Shown: positions 7,631 through 17,280 of the stretch, piece after piece
How positions within the stretch are numbered: the stretch's first letter is position 1
Layout of the letters: every line of letters begins with the position of its first letter
Source: Flavobacterium sufflavum
GTDB lineage: Bacteria; Bacteroidota; Bacteroidia; Flavobacteriales; Flavobacteriaceae
Length of the DNA stretch: 64,000 nucleotides
Direction: 5' to 3'
NCBI RefSeq assembly: GCF_004016525.1
Contig: NZ_SACJ01000012.1
Coordinates: forward strand, 57,899 to 121,898
Program-made: the position numbers and the translations under genes
The notes under the pieces: generated by a model
Told to the model about the DNA's origin: nothing
What the model saw: the letters and a program-made list of their open reading frames with translations, nothing else
Database searches by the model: none

Positions 7631-9031
7631 CTATTGTTGTTTTTTTGCAATTTGAGCCATTAATTCAGCTTCAGCAACTAATCTTCCATTAGCATAAGCA
7701 TTAGCTTGCATGTGGCAAATCCCTCTTCTAATAGGAGTTATCAAATCACACTTAAATATTAAGGTGTCTCCAGGTAATACTTTATGTTTGAATTTTACAT
7801 TATCCATTTTCATGAAATAAGTCAAATAATTCTCAGGATCCGGAACAGTGCTTAATACTAAAATACCGCCTGTTTGTGCCATTGCTTCTACAATTAAAAC
7901 ACCTGGCATAACCGGGGCATCAGGAAAATGTCCTACGAAAAAACTTTCATTCATAGTAACATTTTTCATACCTACAACATGATTTTCAGACATTTCGATG
8001 ATTCTGTCAATCAACAAAAATGGAGGTCTATGAGGTAATACCGACATGATTTTATGAATATCCATCAATGGTTCTTGATGTAAATCATAAGATGGAACAA
8101 AATTTCTTTGTTCGATTTTAATCATCTTAGCCATTTTTTTAGCAAATTGTGTGTTTACAAAATGCCCTGGCTTATTAGCTATAATTTTTCCTTGAATTTT
8201 TGTTCCAATTAAGGCCAAATCTCCAATTACATCAAGCAATTTGTGTCTTGCAGCCTCATTTGGATAGTGTAAAGTAAGGTTATCTAAAATACCATTTGGT
8301 TTTACATTGATTGTGTCTTTACCAAAAGCCACTTTTAAATTTTCCATTGTTGTAGTAGAAATTTCTTTGTCTACATAAACAATTGCATTATTTAAATCAC
8401 CACCTTTAATCAAACCATTATCTAAAAGAGACTCTAATTCGTGTAAAAAGCTAAAAGTTCTTGATGATGCAATTTCAGTTTTAAAATCGCTTATACTTTT
8501 AAGAGTTGCATTTTGTGTACCTAATATTTTAGTACCAAAATCAACCATTGTAGTTACACTATAATGGTCACTAGGCATTACCAGAATTTCGCTACCGCTA
8601 GCTTCATCAGTAAAAGAAATAACTTCTTTTACTACATAAACATTACGTTTAGCATCTTGTTCTTCAACACCTGCTTTTTCTAAAGCTTCAACAAAATATT
8701 TTGAGGAACCATCCATAATAGGAAGTTCTGAAGCGTTTAGTTCAATGATAACATTATCTAAATCACAACCTACTAAAGCTGCCAAAACATGCTCAGGAGT
8801 TTGAATTTTAACGCCTAATTTTTCTAAATTTGTTCCTCTTTGAGTGTTTACAACATAATTTGCATCTGCCTCAATTACCGGATGTCCTTCAAGATCCAAC
8901 CTAACAAAAGTAAAACCATTATTTGCAGGAGCAGGCTTAAAAGTCATTTTAACTTCCTTACCAGTGTGTAACCCAACTCCCGTTAACGAGATTTCTGTTT
9001 TGATGGTTTTCTGTTTAACCATTGTTTCCAT
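7631..9031 (-). CDS. lpxC/fabZ: Bifunctional LpxC deacetylase / FabZ dehydratase
   Basis: A 466-residue fusion typical of Bacteroidota. Residues 5-305 are LpxC, the zinc UDP-3-O-acyl-GlcNAc deacetylase that commits precursor to lipid A, with metal ligand H81 in TPEHVLAAL and the RHKLLDVIGD segment near 264. Residues 325-466 are FabZ, the 3-hydroxyacyl-ACP dehydratase, with the active-site His in LPHRPPFLLIDR. The fusion links use of 3-hydroxyacyl-ACP for lipid A with its use for chain elongation. The start overlaps the 3' end of lpxD by 17 bp, so the two are translationally coupled. Confidence 0.95.
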   Translation of the reverse strand: METMVKQKTIKTEISLTGVGLHTGKEVKMTFKPAPANNGFTFVRLDLEGHPVIEADANYVVNTQRGTNLEKLGVKIQTPEHVLAALVGCDLDNVIIELNASELPIMDGSSKYFVEALEKAGVEEQDAKRNVYVVKEVISFTDEASGSEILVMPSDHYSVTTMVDFGTKILGTQNATLKSISDFKTEIASSRTFSFLHELESLLDNGLIKGGDLNNAIVYVDKEISTTTMENLKVAFGKDTINVKPNGILDNLTLHYPNEAARHKLLDVIGDLALIGTKIQGKIIANKPGHFVNTQFAKKMAKMIKIEQRNFVPSYDLHQEPLMDIHKIMSVLPHRPPFLLIDRIIEMSENHVVGMKNVTMNESFFVGHFPDAPVMPGVLIVEAMAQTGGILVLSTVPDPENYLTYFMKMDNVKFKHKVLPGDTLIFKCDLITPIRRGICHMQANAYANGRLVAEAELMAQIAKKQQ

Positions 9032-10061
9032 TTTTTTGGTTTAATATTTGTTTTTTTAATTCGTCAATTTCTGCAATTATTTTAGGGAAATTTTTAAAAT
9101 GCACATAGGATTTACTAAAGTCATTATAACCAAATGTAGGGCTACCCTGTAAAACTTCGTCATCTTTGATATTCCTTGCCACCCCTGATTGTGCCTGGAT
9201 TCTAACATTATTTCCAATTATCAGATGTCCTGATATTCCTACCTGTCCGCCAATCATTCCGTTTGTACCTATTTTAGTAGAACCGGCAATTCCGGTTTGT
9301 GCGGCTATAACTGTGTTTTCGCCTATTTCAACATTATGGGCAACCTGAATTTGATTGTCTAATTTTACACCTTTTCTAATTCTTGTAGAACCTAATGTGG
9401 CTCTGTCAATTGTGGTACAAGCCCCTATTTCTACATCATCTTCAATAATCACATTCCCTATTTGAGGGATTTTCTTGTATGTCCCATCCTGATTAGGTGC
9501 AAATCCAAAACCGTCTGAACCAATTACCGTTCCTGCGTGAATAGTACAATTATTACCTATTATAGTTTCAGAATAAATCTTGGCACCCGCAAAAATAGTC
9601 ACATTATTACGAATGACAACATTATCCCCAATAAAACAATTAGGATAAATTTTTACATTATCTCCAATGACCACATTAGTACCAACATAGCTAAAACTAC
9701 CTAAATATAAATTTTCACCATATTTTACGTCTTCAGAAAGTACTGTATGAGATTCAATGCCTACTTTAGCGGCTTTTCTCGCCTGATCGTAAAATTCTAA
9801 CAATTTGGAAAAAGCCATATAAGCATCGTCAACCTTGATCAAAGTGGTTTTCAAATCTGATTCAGGGACAAAAGTTTTGTTTACAATGGTTATTGTAGCC
9901 TCGGTAGTGTAGATATAATTATTGTATTTAGGATTAGATAAAAAAGTTAGCGAACCTACTTTTCCCTCTTCTATTTTAGATAGCTCGTGTACTTCAGCCA
10001 GAGGATTCCCCACGACTTCACCTTCTAAAACACCCGCTATTTGTTCTGCTGTAAATTTCAT
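9015..10061 (-). CDS. lpxD: UDP-3-O-acylglucosamine N-acyltransferase
   Basis: A 348-residue trimeric acyltransferase for the third lipid A step, N-acylation of UDP-3-O-acyl-glucosamine. The N-terminal uridine-binding domain covers residues 1-100, the hexapeptide beta-helix about 110-310, and a C-terminal helix (FKNFPKIIAEIDELKKQILN) follows. The catalytic-His segment reads QVAHNVEIGEN. It overlaps lpxC/fabZ by 17 bp and lies 27 bp downstream of the HD-domain gene. Its full length makes it the main LpxD, compared with the shorter paralogue at 5045-5977. Confidence 0.92.
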   Translation of the reverse strand: MKFTAEQIAGVLEGEVVGNPLAEVHELSKIEEGKVGSLTFLSNPKYNNYIYTTEATITIVNKTFVPESDLKTTLIKVDDAYMAFSKLLEFYDQARKAAKVGIESHTVLSEDVKYGENLYLGSFSYVGTNVVIGDNVKIYPNCFIGDNVVIRNNVTIFAGAKIYSETIIGNNCTIHAGTVIGSDGFGFAPNQDGTYKKIPQIGNVIIEDDVEIGACTTIDRATLGSTRIRKGVKLDNQIQVAHNVEIGENTVIAAQTGIAGSTKIGTNGMIGGQVGISGHLIIGNNVRIQAQSGVARNIKDDEVLQGSPTFGYNDFSKSYVHFKNFPKIIAEIDELKKQILNQKNGNNG

Positions 10062-10088
10062 TCCGACAAAAATATAAAAAAATAGATT

Positions 10089-11330
10089 TTAAATGTGGAT
10101 TTCTGCTAGTTGTTTTGGGAAACAAATATAATACTTGGTTACCGATTTTGATAAAGATTTCAAATTCAATTGATCTGATGACTCTATAACATCCTCGACT
10201 GTACGGTCTTTTTTCAAGATTCGTATGGGTTCAGCTTCCTTATCGTAAGCCTGATTTTTTATTTTTCCTTTAAAAATAAAATAATTTGCATCGGCTATAC
10301 TGATATCGTTTTCTAATGCAAAACGTTCTTTTAGCGGATTCAAATCATCAATAGCAACTTTTTCACTAGTTAATTGAATTTTCAATAAATCCCTGTTGAT
10401 AATCATTTTGCTCAAAGAAGACAAAATAAAATCATCGTGTGTTTGCCAGGATTTTAATGCGCTAATTATATCAAAGTCATCTAATTGAGAAAACAAATCC
10501 AAAGTGGTAGTATCGAATGATTCTAATATAACTTTATTTTGCATAAAAAATTGTAATGGCTCACTACAAGGCAAAATAAATCCTTTTAAAGTCAGTTCTT
10601 TAGCACGTTTTAAGATTTTTGTCAAAATCAATTCGCCCACTAAACTGGTTTTATGTAAATAGGCCTGCCAGTACATCAATCGGCGGGACATTAAAAATTT
10701 TTCAACCGAGTAAATTCCTTTTTCTTCTATAACTAAAAAGTCATCTTCAACATTCATCATCTGAATTAAACGTTCTGAATTCACATTTCCTTCGGCCACA
10801 CCCGAATAAAAACTATCGCGTTTTAAGTAATCCATTCTATCCATATCCAATTGACTTGAAATCAATTGCAACATGAATTTTCGATGATAATCCCCTTCAA
10901 ATATTTTAATTGCCAGACTCAATTTTCCTTTAAACTCCACATTCAATTGTCGCATGAACAACAGCGAAATTTCCTCGTGATGCACATTTTCCACAATACT
11001 CTTTTCCATAGCATGTGAAAATGGCCCATGACCAATGTCGTGTAACAAAATTGCAATATAAAGTGCGTTTTCTTCTTCTTCTGAAATAGAAACTTCCTTA
11101 AAACGCAAGACATCCACCGCTTTTTGCATCAAATGCATACAGCCCAAAGCATGATGAAAACGAGTATGATTCGCTCCCGGATAGACTAAATATGATAAAC
11201 CCATTTGCGTAATTCGACGCAAACGTTGAAAATAAGGATGCTGTATTAAGTCGTATATTAAGGCGTTAGGTATGGTAATGAACCCGTAAATAGGGTCGTT
11301 GAAGATTTTTAGTTTATTGATTTGACTCAC
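10089..11330 (-). CDS. HD-domain phosphohydrolase
   Basis: A 413-residue protein of the dGTPase-like/YdhJ HD superfamily. Metal ligands are visible as RFHHALG (H59/H60) and the HD pair H97-D98 in LLHDIGHGPFSHAME; the segment SSQLDMDRMDYLKRD carries a further Asp typical of this family. These proteins hydrolyse nucleotides or related phosphoesters, but the substrate cannot be read from the sequence. It is the first gene of the HD-lpxD-lpxC/fabZ-lpxA run, with a TATATTTG -7 box at 11353-11360, a location also seen in other Bacteroidota. Confidence 0.8.
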   Translation of the reverse strand: MSQINKLKIFNDPIYGFITIPNALIYDLIQHPYFQRLRRITQMGLSYLVYPGANHTRFHHALGCMHLMQKAVDVLRFKEVSISEEEENALYIAILLHDIGHGPFSHAMEKSIVENVHHEEISLLFMRQLNVEFKGKLSLAIKIFEGDYHRKFMLQLISSQLDMDRMDYLKRDSFYSGVAEGNVNSERLIQMMNVEDDFLVIEEKGIYSVEKFLMSRRLMYWQAYLHKTSLVGELILTKILKRAKELTLKGFILPCSEPLQFFMQNKVILESFDTTTLDLFSQLDDFDIISALKSWQTHDDFILSSLSKMIINRDLLKIQLTSEKVAIDDLNPLKERFALENDISIADANYFIFKGKIKNQAYDKEAEPIRILKKDRTVEDVIESSDQLNLKSLSKSVTKYYICFPKQLAEIHI

Positions 11331-11352
11331 TACAACTTGAATTTTAGGTTGA

Positions 11353-11360
11353 CAAATATA
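11353..11360 (-). promoter_or_regulatory. Putative -7 box of the HD-lpx run
   Basis: TATATTTG on the minus strand, 23 nt upstream of the HD-gene ATG, fits TAnnTTTG. It could serve the HD-lpxD-lpxC/fabZ-lpxA genes. Confidence 0.45.
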
Positions 11361-11417
11361 AGTAAATTAGATTTTAAAAACAGAAAAATTACTAATTGAG
11401 GTTTGCCACTCTTAAAC

Positions 11418-11445
11418 AAAAAGGAGTATTTCCACCACTCCTTTT
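11418..11445 (-). terminator. Terminator of the DUF1080 gene
   Basis: Stem AAAAGGAGT/ACTCCTTTT with a 9-nt loop, followed on the minus strand by a T-rich stretch. It lies 10 bp after the stop of the DUF1080 gene. Confidence 0.65.
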
Positions 11446-11455
11446 ACATCTTTTT

Positions 11456-12250
11456 TTAGAGCTTTCTAATCCAAATGTTTCTGAATTGATTTTTAGAATC
11501 ATGATCTTGAAGCGAGATGACATCATCACTATGAGACGCCGGATAATTATGCAAACCTATATAAAGTGTCAAGCCATTTATTGTTACATTATTTTGTATC
11601 AAAACACCATTTAAAAGTACTGTAATTCTGGCTGGATTATCAATTTTACCATCTGATTTGAATCGTGGCGCAGTATAAATCACATCATAAATATTCCATT
11701 CTAATGGCGTTTTCACTGCATTTACCAATGGTGGATGATCTTTATAAATACTTCCCGCCTGACCATTACTGTAAGTTCTATTATTATAAGAATCTAATAT
11801 TTGTAATTCATATCTGTTTTGGAAAAACACACCACTGTTCCCTCTAGCCTGCCCTCTATCTAAAACTTCATCCGGTGTACTCCATTCCAAGTGCAACTGA
11901 CAATCTCCAAAAGCCATTTTAGTTTGGATTCCACCTGAACCAGGAACAACTTCCATGTAGTCTCCGTCAACAATTTTCCATGCTGCAGGTTTGTTGACAT
12001 CTTTTTTGCTCACCCATTGATTTAAATTTTTACCGTCAAATAAAATAATCGCATCCGAAGGTGCATTGCCAAGGGTTTTAGCAGGCGTAATTATTTTTAC
12101 TTCCGGTTCCCAAATTTCAGTCATTTCAGGTTTCATTGGCATTGGGGAAACTTCCGGCGGTGTGTTCACAAATTTATGTTGTGCCACAGCTACAGTAGCA
12201 GAAAATAAGGCTATCATTAAAAAAGACTGCTGTAAAAATTTATATTTCAT
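11456..12250 (-). CDS. Secreted DUF1080 (3-keto-disaccharide hydrolase-like) protein
   Basis: With the ATG at 12250 the protein has 264 residues and a clear signal peptide (MKYKFLQQSFLMIALFSATVAVAQ); an ATG 36 bp upstream would only bury this signal. The rest is a DUF1080 concanavalin-like beta-sandwich: DAIILFDGKNLNQW, GGIQTKMAFGDCQLHLEW, GNSGVFFQNRYELQILDS and a C-terminal IWIRKL. Related proteins act on 3-keto-glycosides or bind sugars in the periplasm. It lies alone, divergent from the gbsR-efflux operon, with its own terminator. The exact substrate is unknown. Confidence 0.8.
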   Translation of the reverse strand: MKYKFLQQSFLMIALFSATVAVAQHKFVNTPPEVSPMPMKPEMTEIWEPEVKIITPAKTLGNAPSDAIILFDGKNLNQWVSKKDVNKPAAWKIVDGDYMEVVPGSGGIQTKMAFGDCQLHLEWSTPDEVLDRGQARGNSGVFFQNRYELQILDSYNNRTYSNGQAGSIYKDHPPLVNAVKTPLEWNIYDVIYTAPRFKSDGKIDNPARITVLLNGVLIQNNVTINGLTLYIGLHNYPASHSDDVISLQDHDSKNQFRNIWIRKL

Positions 12251-12424
12251 GGTTAAATATTTTTGGTTTGTTAAAGGTGTTATCAATATTAAGCATTTTT
12301 TTAGGAACTAACTTTTAATTAAAATGAACTATTTGATAGTTGCTTTAGATTTTACAATAAAACATTTTAGCTCTATTGTAAATTCAATAAAAACAGCTTG
12401 TTAAAAAAATTAACATAAAATTAA

Positions 12425-12451
12425 GTTCGGTTAGTTCGGTAATCACCGAAC
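12425..12451. promoter_or_regulatory. Candidate operator of the GbsR/MarR regulator
   Basis: A perfect inverted repeat GTTCGGT-aatc-ACCGAAC (12434-12451) is preceded by a third GTTCGGT half-site in direct orientation (12425-12431). It lies just upstream of the -7 box and 27 bp before the regulator's start codon, as expected for an autorepressor site. Confidence 0.65.
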
Positions 12452-12457
12452 CAATTG

Positions 12458-12465
12458 TAAATTTG
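12458..12465 (+). promoter_or_regulatory. -7 box of the efflux operon
   Basis: TAAATTTG followed by C fits TAnnTTTG. It begins 7 bp after the palindromic operator and ends 12 bp before the ATG at 12478. Confidence 0.55.
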
Positions 12466-12477
12466 CAAAAAAATATC

Positions 12478-12972
12478 ATGGATTTTAATACAGAAAGAGA
12501 AGAAATCATTGAATTGTACGGAAATCATTTTGAGAAACTATACAATATTCCTCCTCTAGCGGCAAGAATTTTAGGTACACTAATAATTGACGGATGTAAG
12601 ACAGGATTGACATTTGAATCTTTAGTCGAAAAATTAAGTGCCAGCAAAAGTTCTATTTCTACCAATTTGAACTTACTCTTAAAAATGGACAAAATATCAT
12701 ATTTTACCAAAGCTGGAGATCGAAAAAAATATTTCAAACCAGCTAATTTAAGTGAACGATTAGCCAATTTTCATAAATTAATTGATTCTGAAATGGTCAT
12801 TATTGATCGAATGATTGATTACCGGGAAGCAACGGCCTCTTGCCCTGAAGAAAAATGCAATTTAGAAAATGTAAAAGCTTACAGAACTCACCTTATCGAA
12901 GTTGGAAAAGTGTTTACCAAGACAACCAACGAGTTTAAACAAATAGAAATCAATAATAATAACAATAAATAA
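12478..12972 (+). CDS. GbsR/MarR-family transcriptional regulator
   Basis: A 164-residue winged-helix regulator; the ATG at 12478 is preferred to a TTG five codons upstream, which would lie within the -7 box. Residues 18-85 form the HTH, with recognition-helix text SASKSSISTNLNLLLKMDKI. The C-terminal part is a helical dimerisation region with two Cys (CPEEKC). It lies 9 bp before the RND adaptor gene and is the first gene of the efflux operon. The inverted repeat just upstream suggests it represses its own operon and is released by a pump substrate; the ligand is unknown. Confidence 0.82.
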   Translation: MDFNTEREEIIELYGNHFEKLYNIPPLAARILGTLIIDGCKTGLTFESLVEKLSASKSSISTNLNLLLKMDKISYFTKAGDRKKYFKPANLSERLANFHKLIDSEMVIIDRMIDYREATASCPEEKCNLENVKAYRTHLIEVGKVFTKTTNEFKQIEINNNNNK

Positions 12973-12981
12973 TCCATCACA

Positions 12982-14091
12982 ATGAAAAAACTTTCATTAA
13001 CCATTATAAGTTTAGTACTATTAGTAGCTTGTGGAAAAAAAGAAGAACAGGCAGCTCCTCCTGTAATGCCTTACAAGGTGGTTGAAATAACAAAATCCAA
13101 TACCACTTTATTGGCTGAATATCCTGCTACTTTAGAAGGAATTACAGATATCGATATTCGTGCAAAAGTGGATGGATATATTGAAAAAATATATGTTCAG
13201 GAAGGTCAGGAAGTAAAAAAAGGACAACTGCTTTTTAAATTAGAGACACAAACGGCAAACCAGGAAGCTGCTGCAGCAAAAGCCAAAGTAGCCGCCGCCC
13301 AAGTGGAGGTAAATCGTTTGAAGCCATTAGTAGAGCGTAATATCATTAGTGATGTACAATTAGAAACGGCTAAAGCTAATTTGGCAAGTGCCAAAAGTAC
13401 TTACCAAAGTATTGTTGAGAAAATAAATTATGCATCTATCAAAAGCCCTGTAAACGGAATTGTTGGGACTTTGCCATTAAGACTAGGAAGTTATGTAAGC
13501 AGCCAGACAGCCGAACCTTTGACCCGTATTTCAGATGTGAGTACTATTTATGCTTATTTTTCAATGAATGAAAAACAACAGCTGGATATTACAATGAATG
13601 CCGAAGGGAAAACATTTCAGGAAAAAATTGCTAAAATGCCTGGTGTCAACTTAATCTTAAGTAATGGAATGGAATATGAACAAAAAGGAAAAATTGAAAC
13701 TTTTAGCGGACAGGCCAATACACAAACCGGTTCTTTTAATGTAAGAGCCAGTTTTCCAAATGCCAATAAAATATTACGTTCCGGAGGAAGCGGAAGCATT
13801 CAGATTCCAACCCATTTAAGCGATGTTATCTTAGTTCCTCAAAATGCCACTTTAGAGATGCAGGATAAGCGTATTGTACTTATTGTAGATAAAGACAATA
13901 AGGTAAAAGCTGTTCCTGTTGAAGTGCGAGCTGTACCGGGAGGACAATTTTTTGTGGTGGATAAAGGATTAAACGTAAAAGATAAAATTCTTATTGAAGG
14001 TGTGGGGATAATCTCTGAAGGAACAGCTATAAAGCCGGAACTGGTTGATTATGCTAGTATTATTAAACCTGAAAAGAAACAAATTAACTAA
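12982..14091 (+). CDS. RND efflux periplasmic adaptor lipoprotein
   Basis: A 369-residue membrane-fusion protein of the AcrA/MexA family that bridges the inner-membrane pump and the outer-membrane channel. The lipobox LLVAC places the acylated Cys at residue 17. A lipoyl half-motif (DIRAKVDGYIEKIYVQEGQEVKKGQLLF) begins near residue 50, a helical hairpin rich in Ala spans about 90-135, and the second lipoyl half (IKSPVNGIVG) follows; beta-barrel and membrane-proximal domains complete it. It is the second gene of a four-gene operon, with 21 bp to the pump gene. Confidence 0.92.
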   Translation: MKKLSLTIISLVLLVACGKKEEQAAPPVMPYKVVEITKSNTTLLAEYPATLEGITDIDIRAKVDGYIEKIYVQEGQEVKKGQLLFKLETQTANQEAAAAKAKVAAAQVEVNRLKPLVERNIISDVQLETAKANLASAKSTYQSIVEKINYASIKSPVNGIVGTLPLRLGSYVSSQTAEPLTRISDVSTIYAYFSMNEKQQLDITMNAEGKTFQEKIAKMPGVNLILSNGMEYEQKGKIETFSGQANTQTGSFNVRASFPNANKILRSGGSGSIQIPTHLSDVILVPQNATLEMQDKRIVLIVDKDNKVKAVPVEVRAVPGGQFFVVDKGLNVKDKILIEGVGIISEGTAIKPELVDYASIIKPEKKQIN

Positions 14092-14112
14092 CAACTGAAC
14101 AAATAATAGCTT

Positions 14113-17100
14113 ATGTTTTCAAAATTCATTGACAGACCCGTTTTGTCAACGGTAATTTCTATTATCATTGTCATATTGGGTATATTAGGGTTAGTTGCAC
14201 TTCCCGTTTCGCAATATCCCGAAATAGCGCCTCCTACAGTAACCGTTTCTGCTAATTATCAGGGAGCCAGTGCCGAGGTAGTGATGAACTCGGTAGTAAT
14301 TCCTTTGGAAGAGCAAATTAACGGTGTGGAAGACATGACTTACATGACTTCAACCTCAAACAATGATGGTTCAGCATCGATAAACATTTATTTTAAATTA
14401 GGAACCAATCCTGATTTAGCTGCCGTGAATGTACAAAACCGTGTCGCACGTGCCACCTCATTATTACCACAGGAAGTTACCAAAGCCGGAGTTACCACAT
14501 CAAAAAAACAAAGTGATAACATCTTGATTTTATCCTTGTATAGTAAAAATCCGGATTATGATATTACGTTTCTTCAAAACTATGCCAATATTAATATTTT
14601 ACCAAAAATTAAGCGTGTAGCCGGTGTTGGTGACGCTATGATATTTGGTCAAAGGGATTATTCTATGCGTATTTGGTTGAAACCGGATGTCATGGGAGCT
14701 TATGGTTTGGTACCTTCAGATATTACAGCCTTACTTGCCGAACAAAATATTGAGGCAGCACCAGGACAATTGGGTGAAAGCAGTGACCAGTCTTTTCAAT
14801 ATACCTTAAAATACAAAGGACGTTTACAAAGCACGAAAGAATTTGAAGAAATTATCGTTCGTTCAACCCCAAACGGCGAAGTGCTAAAATTAGGTGATGT
14901 AGCCCGAATTGAGCTTGGAGCGGTCAATTATGCAAGTAAATCATTTACAAATGGGAACCAATCTGTTGCTATTGCCATTGCGCAAACAGCGGGTTCAAAT
15001 GCTCAGGAAGTAATTGAAGGCTCTTTGAAAGTAATGGACCAATCGGAGGTTAATTTTCCTAAAGGAGTAAAATACACTACCTTAATTAATGCTAATGATT
15101 TTCTGGAAGAATCAATTTCTAAAGTAATTCACACCTTAATTGAAGCATTCTTACTGGTTTTCGTTGTGGTTTTCATCTTTTTACAGGATTGGAGATCTAC
15201 ACTTATTCCGGCTATCTCAGTGCCTGTCGCTATCGTAGGAACTTTCTTTTTCCTAAGTTTATTTGGTTTTACTATTAACTTATTGACCTTATTTGCATTG
15301 GTACTTGCTGTTGGAATTGTAGTTGATGATGCCATTGTGGTTGTGGAAGCAGTTCATGCCAAAATGGAAGCCGGGGAACATGATCCTAAAAAAGCGGCAC
15401 ATAGTGCCATGAACGATATCAGTAGTGCAATTATTTCTATCACCCTGGTAATGTCGGCGGTATTTATTCCGGTTTCGTTTATTAGTGGTTCGGCAGGAGT
15501 TTTCTACAAACAATTTGGATTGACATTAGCCATTTCTATTGTATTGTCAGCAATTAATGCCTTGACACTTTCACCAGCCTTGTGTGCTATTTTCTTAAAA
15601 GAGCATGGGACAAATAAGAAAAAAGGATTTTTAGAACGTTTTTACGCTGCTTTTAATGCAGGATTTGAAACCACAACTAAAAAATACAAGAAATCGGTTG
15701 AGTTTTTTATCAAGCGAAGATGGTTGGCTTTTGCAGGAATTGCTCTTTTTGCCGGATTATTTATTTTATTAACCAATATTACTCCAAAAGCTTTTGTTCC
15801 CAGTGAAGACACAGGAGCCATTCTTTCGGATGTTTCATTGGCACCTGGAACTTCATTAAAAAGAACGGAAGAGGTATTAATCCAAATCGAAAATCAAGTA
15901 AAAGACCTTCCTGAAATTCAAGAAGTACTTCGTATTTCCGGTCGTAGTTTGATTAGTGGTACCGGTAGTAACTACGGAATGGTAATCGTAAAATTAAAAC
16001 CTTGGGCTGAACGTAAAGAAGCCAATCAGGAAGTTAACGCTATCATTCAGGAATTATTCAAACGCGCCGCTACTGTAAAAGATGCTAAAGTATTGTTTTT
16101 TGCACGCCCTACCTTAGTTGGTTTTGGTTATTCCAATGGTTTTGAAATGCAATTACAGGATCAAAAAGGAGGAACAGTTCAAGAATTAAGTAAAGTGAAT
16201 AACCAGTTCCTGGAGGCTTTAAACAGTCGTCCTGAAATTAAATATGCAGCAACTTCATTTTCTGCAAATTATCCTCAATATCGAATTGATTTAAACGTAG
16301 CTGCTATTAAAAAAGCAGGACTTACGGTTACTGATATTTTAGGAACCATGCAAGGGTATTATGGAGGGGTTTATGCTTCAAACTTCAATAAATTCGGGAA
16401 ACAATTCCGTGTGGTTTATCAATCGGAACCACAATTCAGAAGTGATCCTGAATCCTTGAATAATGTATTGGTTCGAAATAATAGTGGTCAAATGGCTCCT
16501 ATTTCACAATTTGTAAAACTGGAAAAAGTATTTGGACCACAAGCAATTGAACGCTTTAACTTATTTACTTCCGTTAAGATTACGGGAGCTCCAAAAGACG
16601 GATATAGCTCAGGTGACGCCATTAAAGCCGTTCAGGAAGTTGCCAGCCAAAAACTACCATTAGGCTATGGTTATGAATTTTCGGGAATGACCCGTGAGGA
16701 AATTAATGCCGGCGGACAAACCGTGTTTATTTTCTTATTGTGTTTAGTATTTGTTTATTTCTTATTGGCAGCCCAATACGAAAGTTACATTTTACCTTTC
16801 GCTGTATTGTTTTCATTGCCAATTGGGTTAGCAGGTTCTTATATTTTTGCTTATCTATTAGGAGTAAGTAATAATATTTACCTCCAAATCACTTTAATCA
16901 TGCTTATTGGATTATTAGCAAAGAATGCCATTTTGATAGTGGAATTCTCCGCCGATGCCAGAAGAAAAGGTTATAGTGTTACTCAGGCAGCCATGCAGGG
17001 AGCGGTAGCTCGTTTACGACCTATTTTGATGACCTCTTTTGCATTTATCTTAGGATTATTACCATTAATGTTAGCCAAAGGTGCTGGAGCTGTAGGAAAC

Positions 17101-17280
17101 AAAGCCATTGGAACAGGAGCTATTGGAGGTATGTTAATTGGTACTGTTTTAGGAGTTTTTATAATTCCGGTATTGTTTATTGTTTTCCAAAATTTACAGG
17201 AAAAAATTTCGACAAAACCACTACCTACTCCAATTGATGAGTCAGATGTTCAATCTTTAGAAGAAGAAAATGAAAAATAA
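14113..17280 (+). CDS. RND efflux inner-membrane pump, AcrB/MexB (HAE1) type
   Basis: A 1055-residue proton-driven multidrug transporter. The N-terminus FSKFIDRPVLSTVISIIIVILG and the VSQYPEIAPPTV segment are typical of the HAE1 family. The proton-relay residues are present: D405 and D406 in TM4 (GIVVDDAIVVVE) and K937 in TM10 (LLAKNAILIVEF). Length and twelve-TM layout are normal. It overlaps the outer-membrane channel gene by 11 bp. Substrates are probably hydrophobic drugs or bile-salt-like compounds, which is inference from the family. Confidence 0.95.
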   Translation: MFSKFIDRPVLSTVISIIIVILGILGLVALPVSQYPEIAPPTVTVSANYQGASAEVVMNSVVIPLEEQINGVEDMTYMTSTSNNDGSASINIYFKLGTNPDLAAVNVQNRVARATSLLPQEVTKAGVTTSKKQSDNILILSLYSKNPDYDITFLQNYANINILPKIKRVAGVGDAMIFGQRDYSMRIWLKPDVMGAYGLVPSDITALLAEQNIEAAPGQLGESSDQSFQYTLKYKGRLQSTKEFEEIIVRSTPNGEVLKLGDVARIELGAVNYASKSFTNGNQSVAIAIAQTAGSNAQEVIEGSLKVMDQSEVNFPKGVKYTTLINANDFLEESISKVIHTLIEAFLLVFVVVFIFLQDWRSTLIPAISVPVAIVGTFFFLSLFGFTINLLTLFALVLAVGIVVDDAIVVVEAVHAKMEAGEHDPKKAAHSAMNDISSAIISITLVMSAVFIPVSFISGSAGVFYKQFGLTLAISIVLSAINALTLSPALCAIFLKEHGTNKKKGFLERFYAAFNAGFETTTKKYKKSVEFFIKRRWLAFAGIALFAGLFILLTNITPKAFVPSEDTGAILSDVSLAPGTSLKRTEEVLIQIENQVKDLPEIQEVLRISGRSLISGTGSNYGMVIVKLKPWAERKEANQEVNAIIQELFKRAATVKDAKVLFFARPTLVGFGYSNGFEMQLQDQKGGTVQELSKVNNQFLEALNSRPEIKYAATSFSANYPQYRIDLNVAAIKKAGLTVTDILGTMQGYYGGVYASNFNKFGKQFRVVYQSEPQFRSDPESLNNVLVRNNSGQMAPISQFVKLEKVFGPQAIERFNLFTSVKITGAPKDGYSSGDAIKAVQEVASQKLPLGYGYEFSGMTREEINAGGQTVFIFLLCLVFVYFLLAAQYESYILPFAVLFSLPIGLAGSYIFAYLLGVSNNIYLQITLIMLIGLLAKNAILIVEFSADARRKGYSVTQAAMQGAVARLRPILMTSFAFILGLLPLMLAKGAGAVGNKAIGTGAIGGMLIGTVLGVFIIPVLFIVFQNLQEKISTKPLPTPIDESDVQSLEEENEK

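Noticed and set aside
12066..12311. An 81-codon plus-strand frame
   Set aside because: It is antisense to the signal peptide and first domain of the DUF1080 protein.
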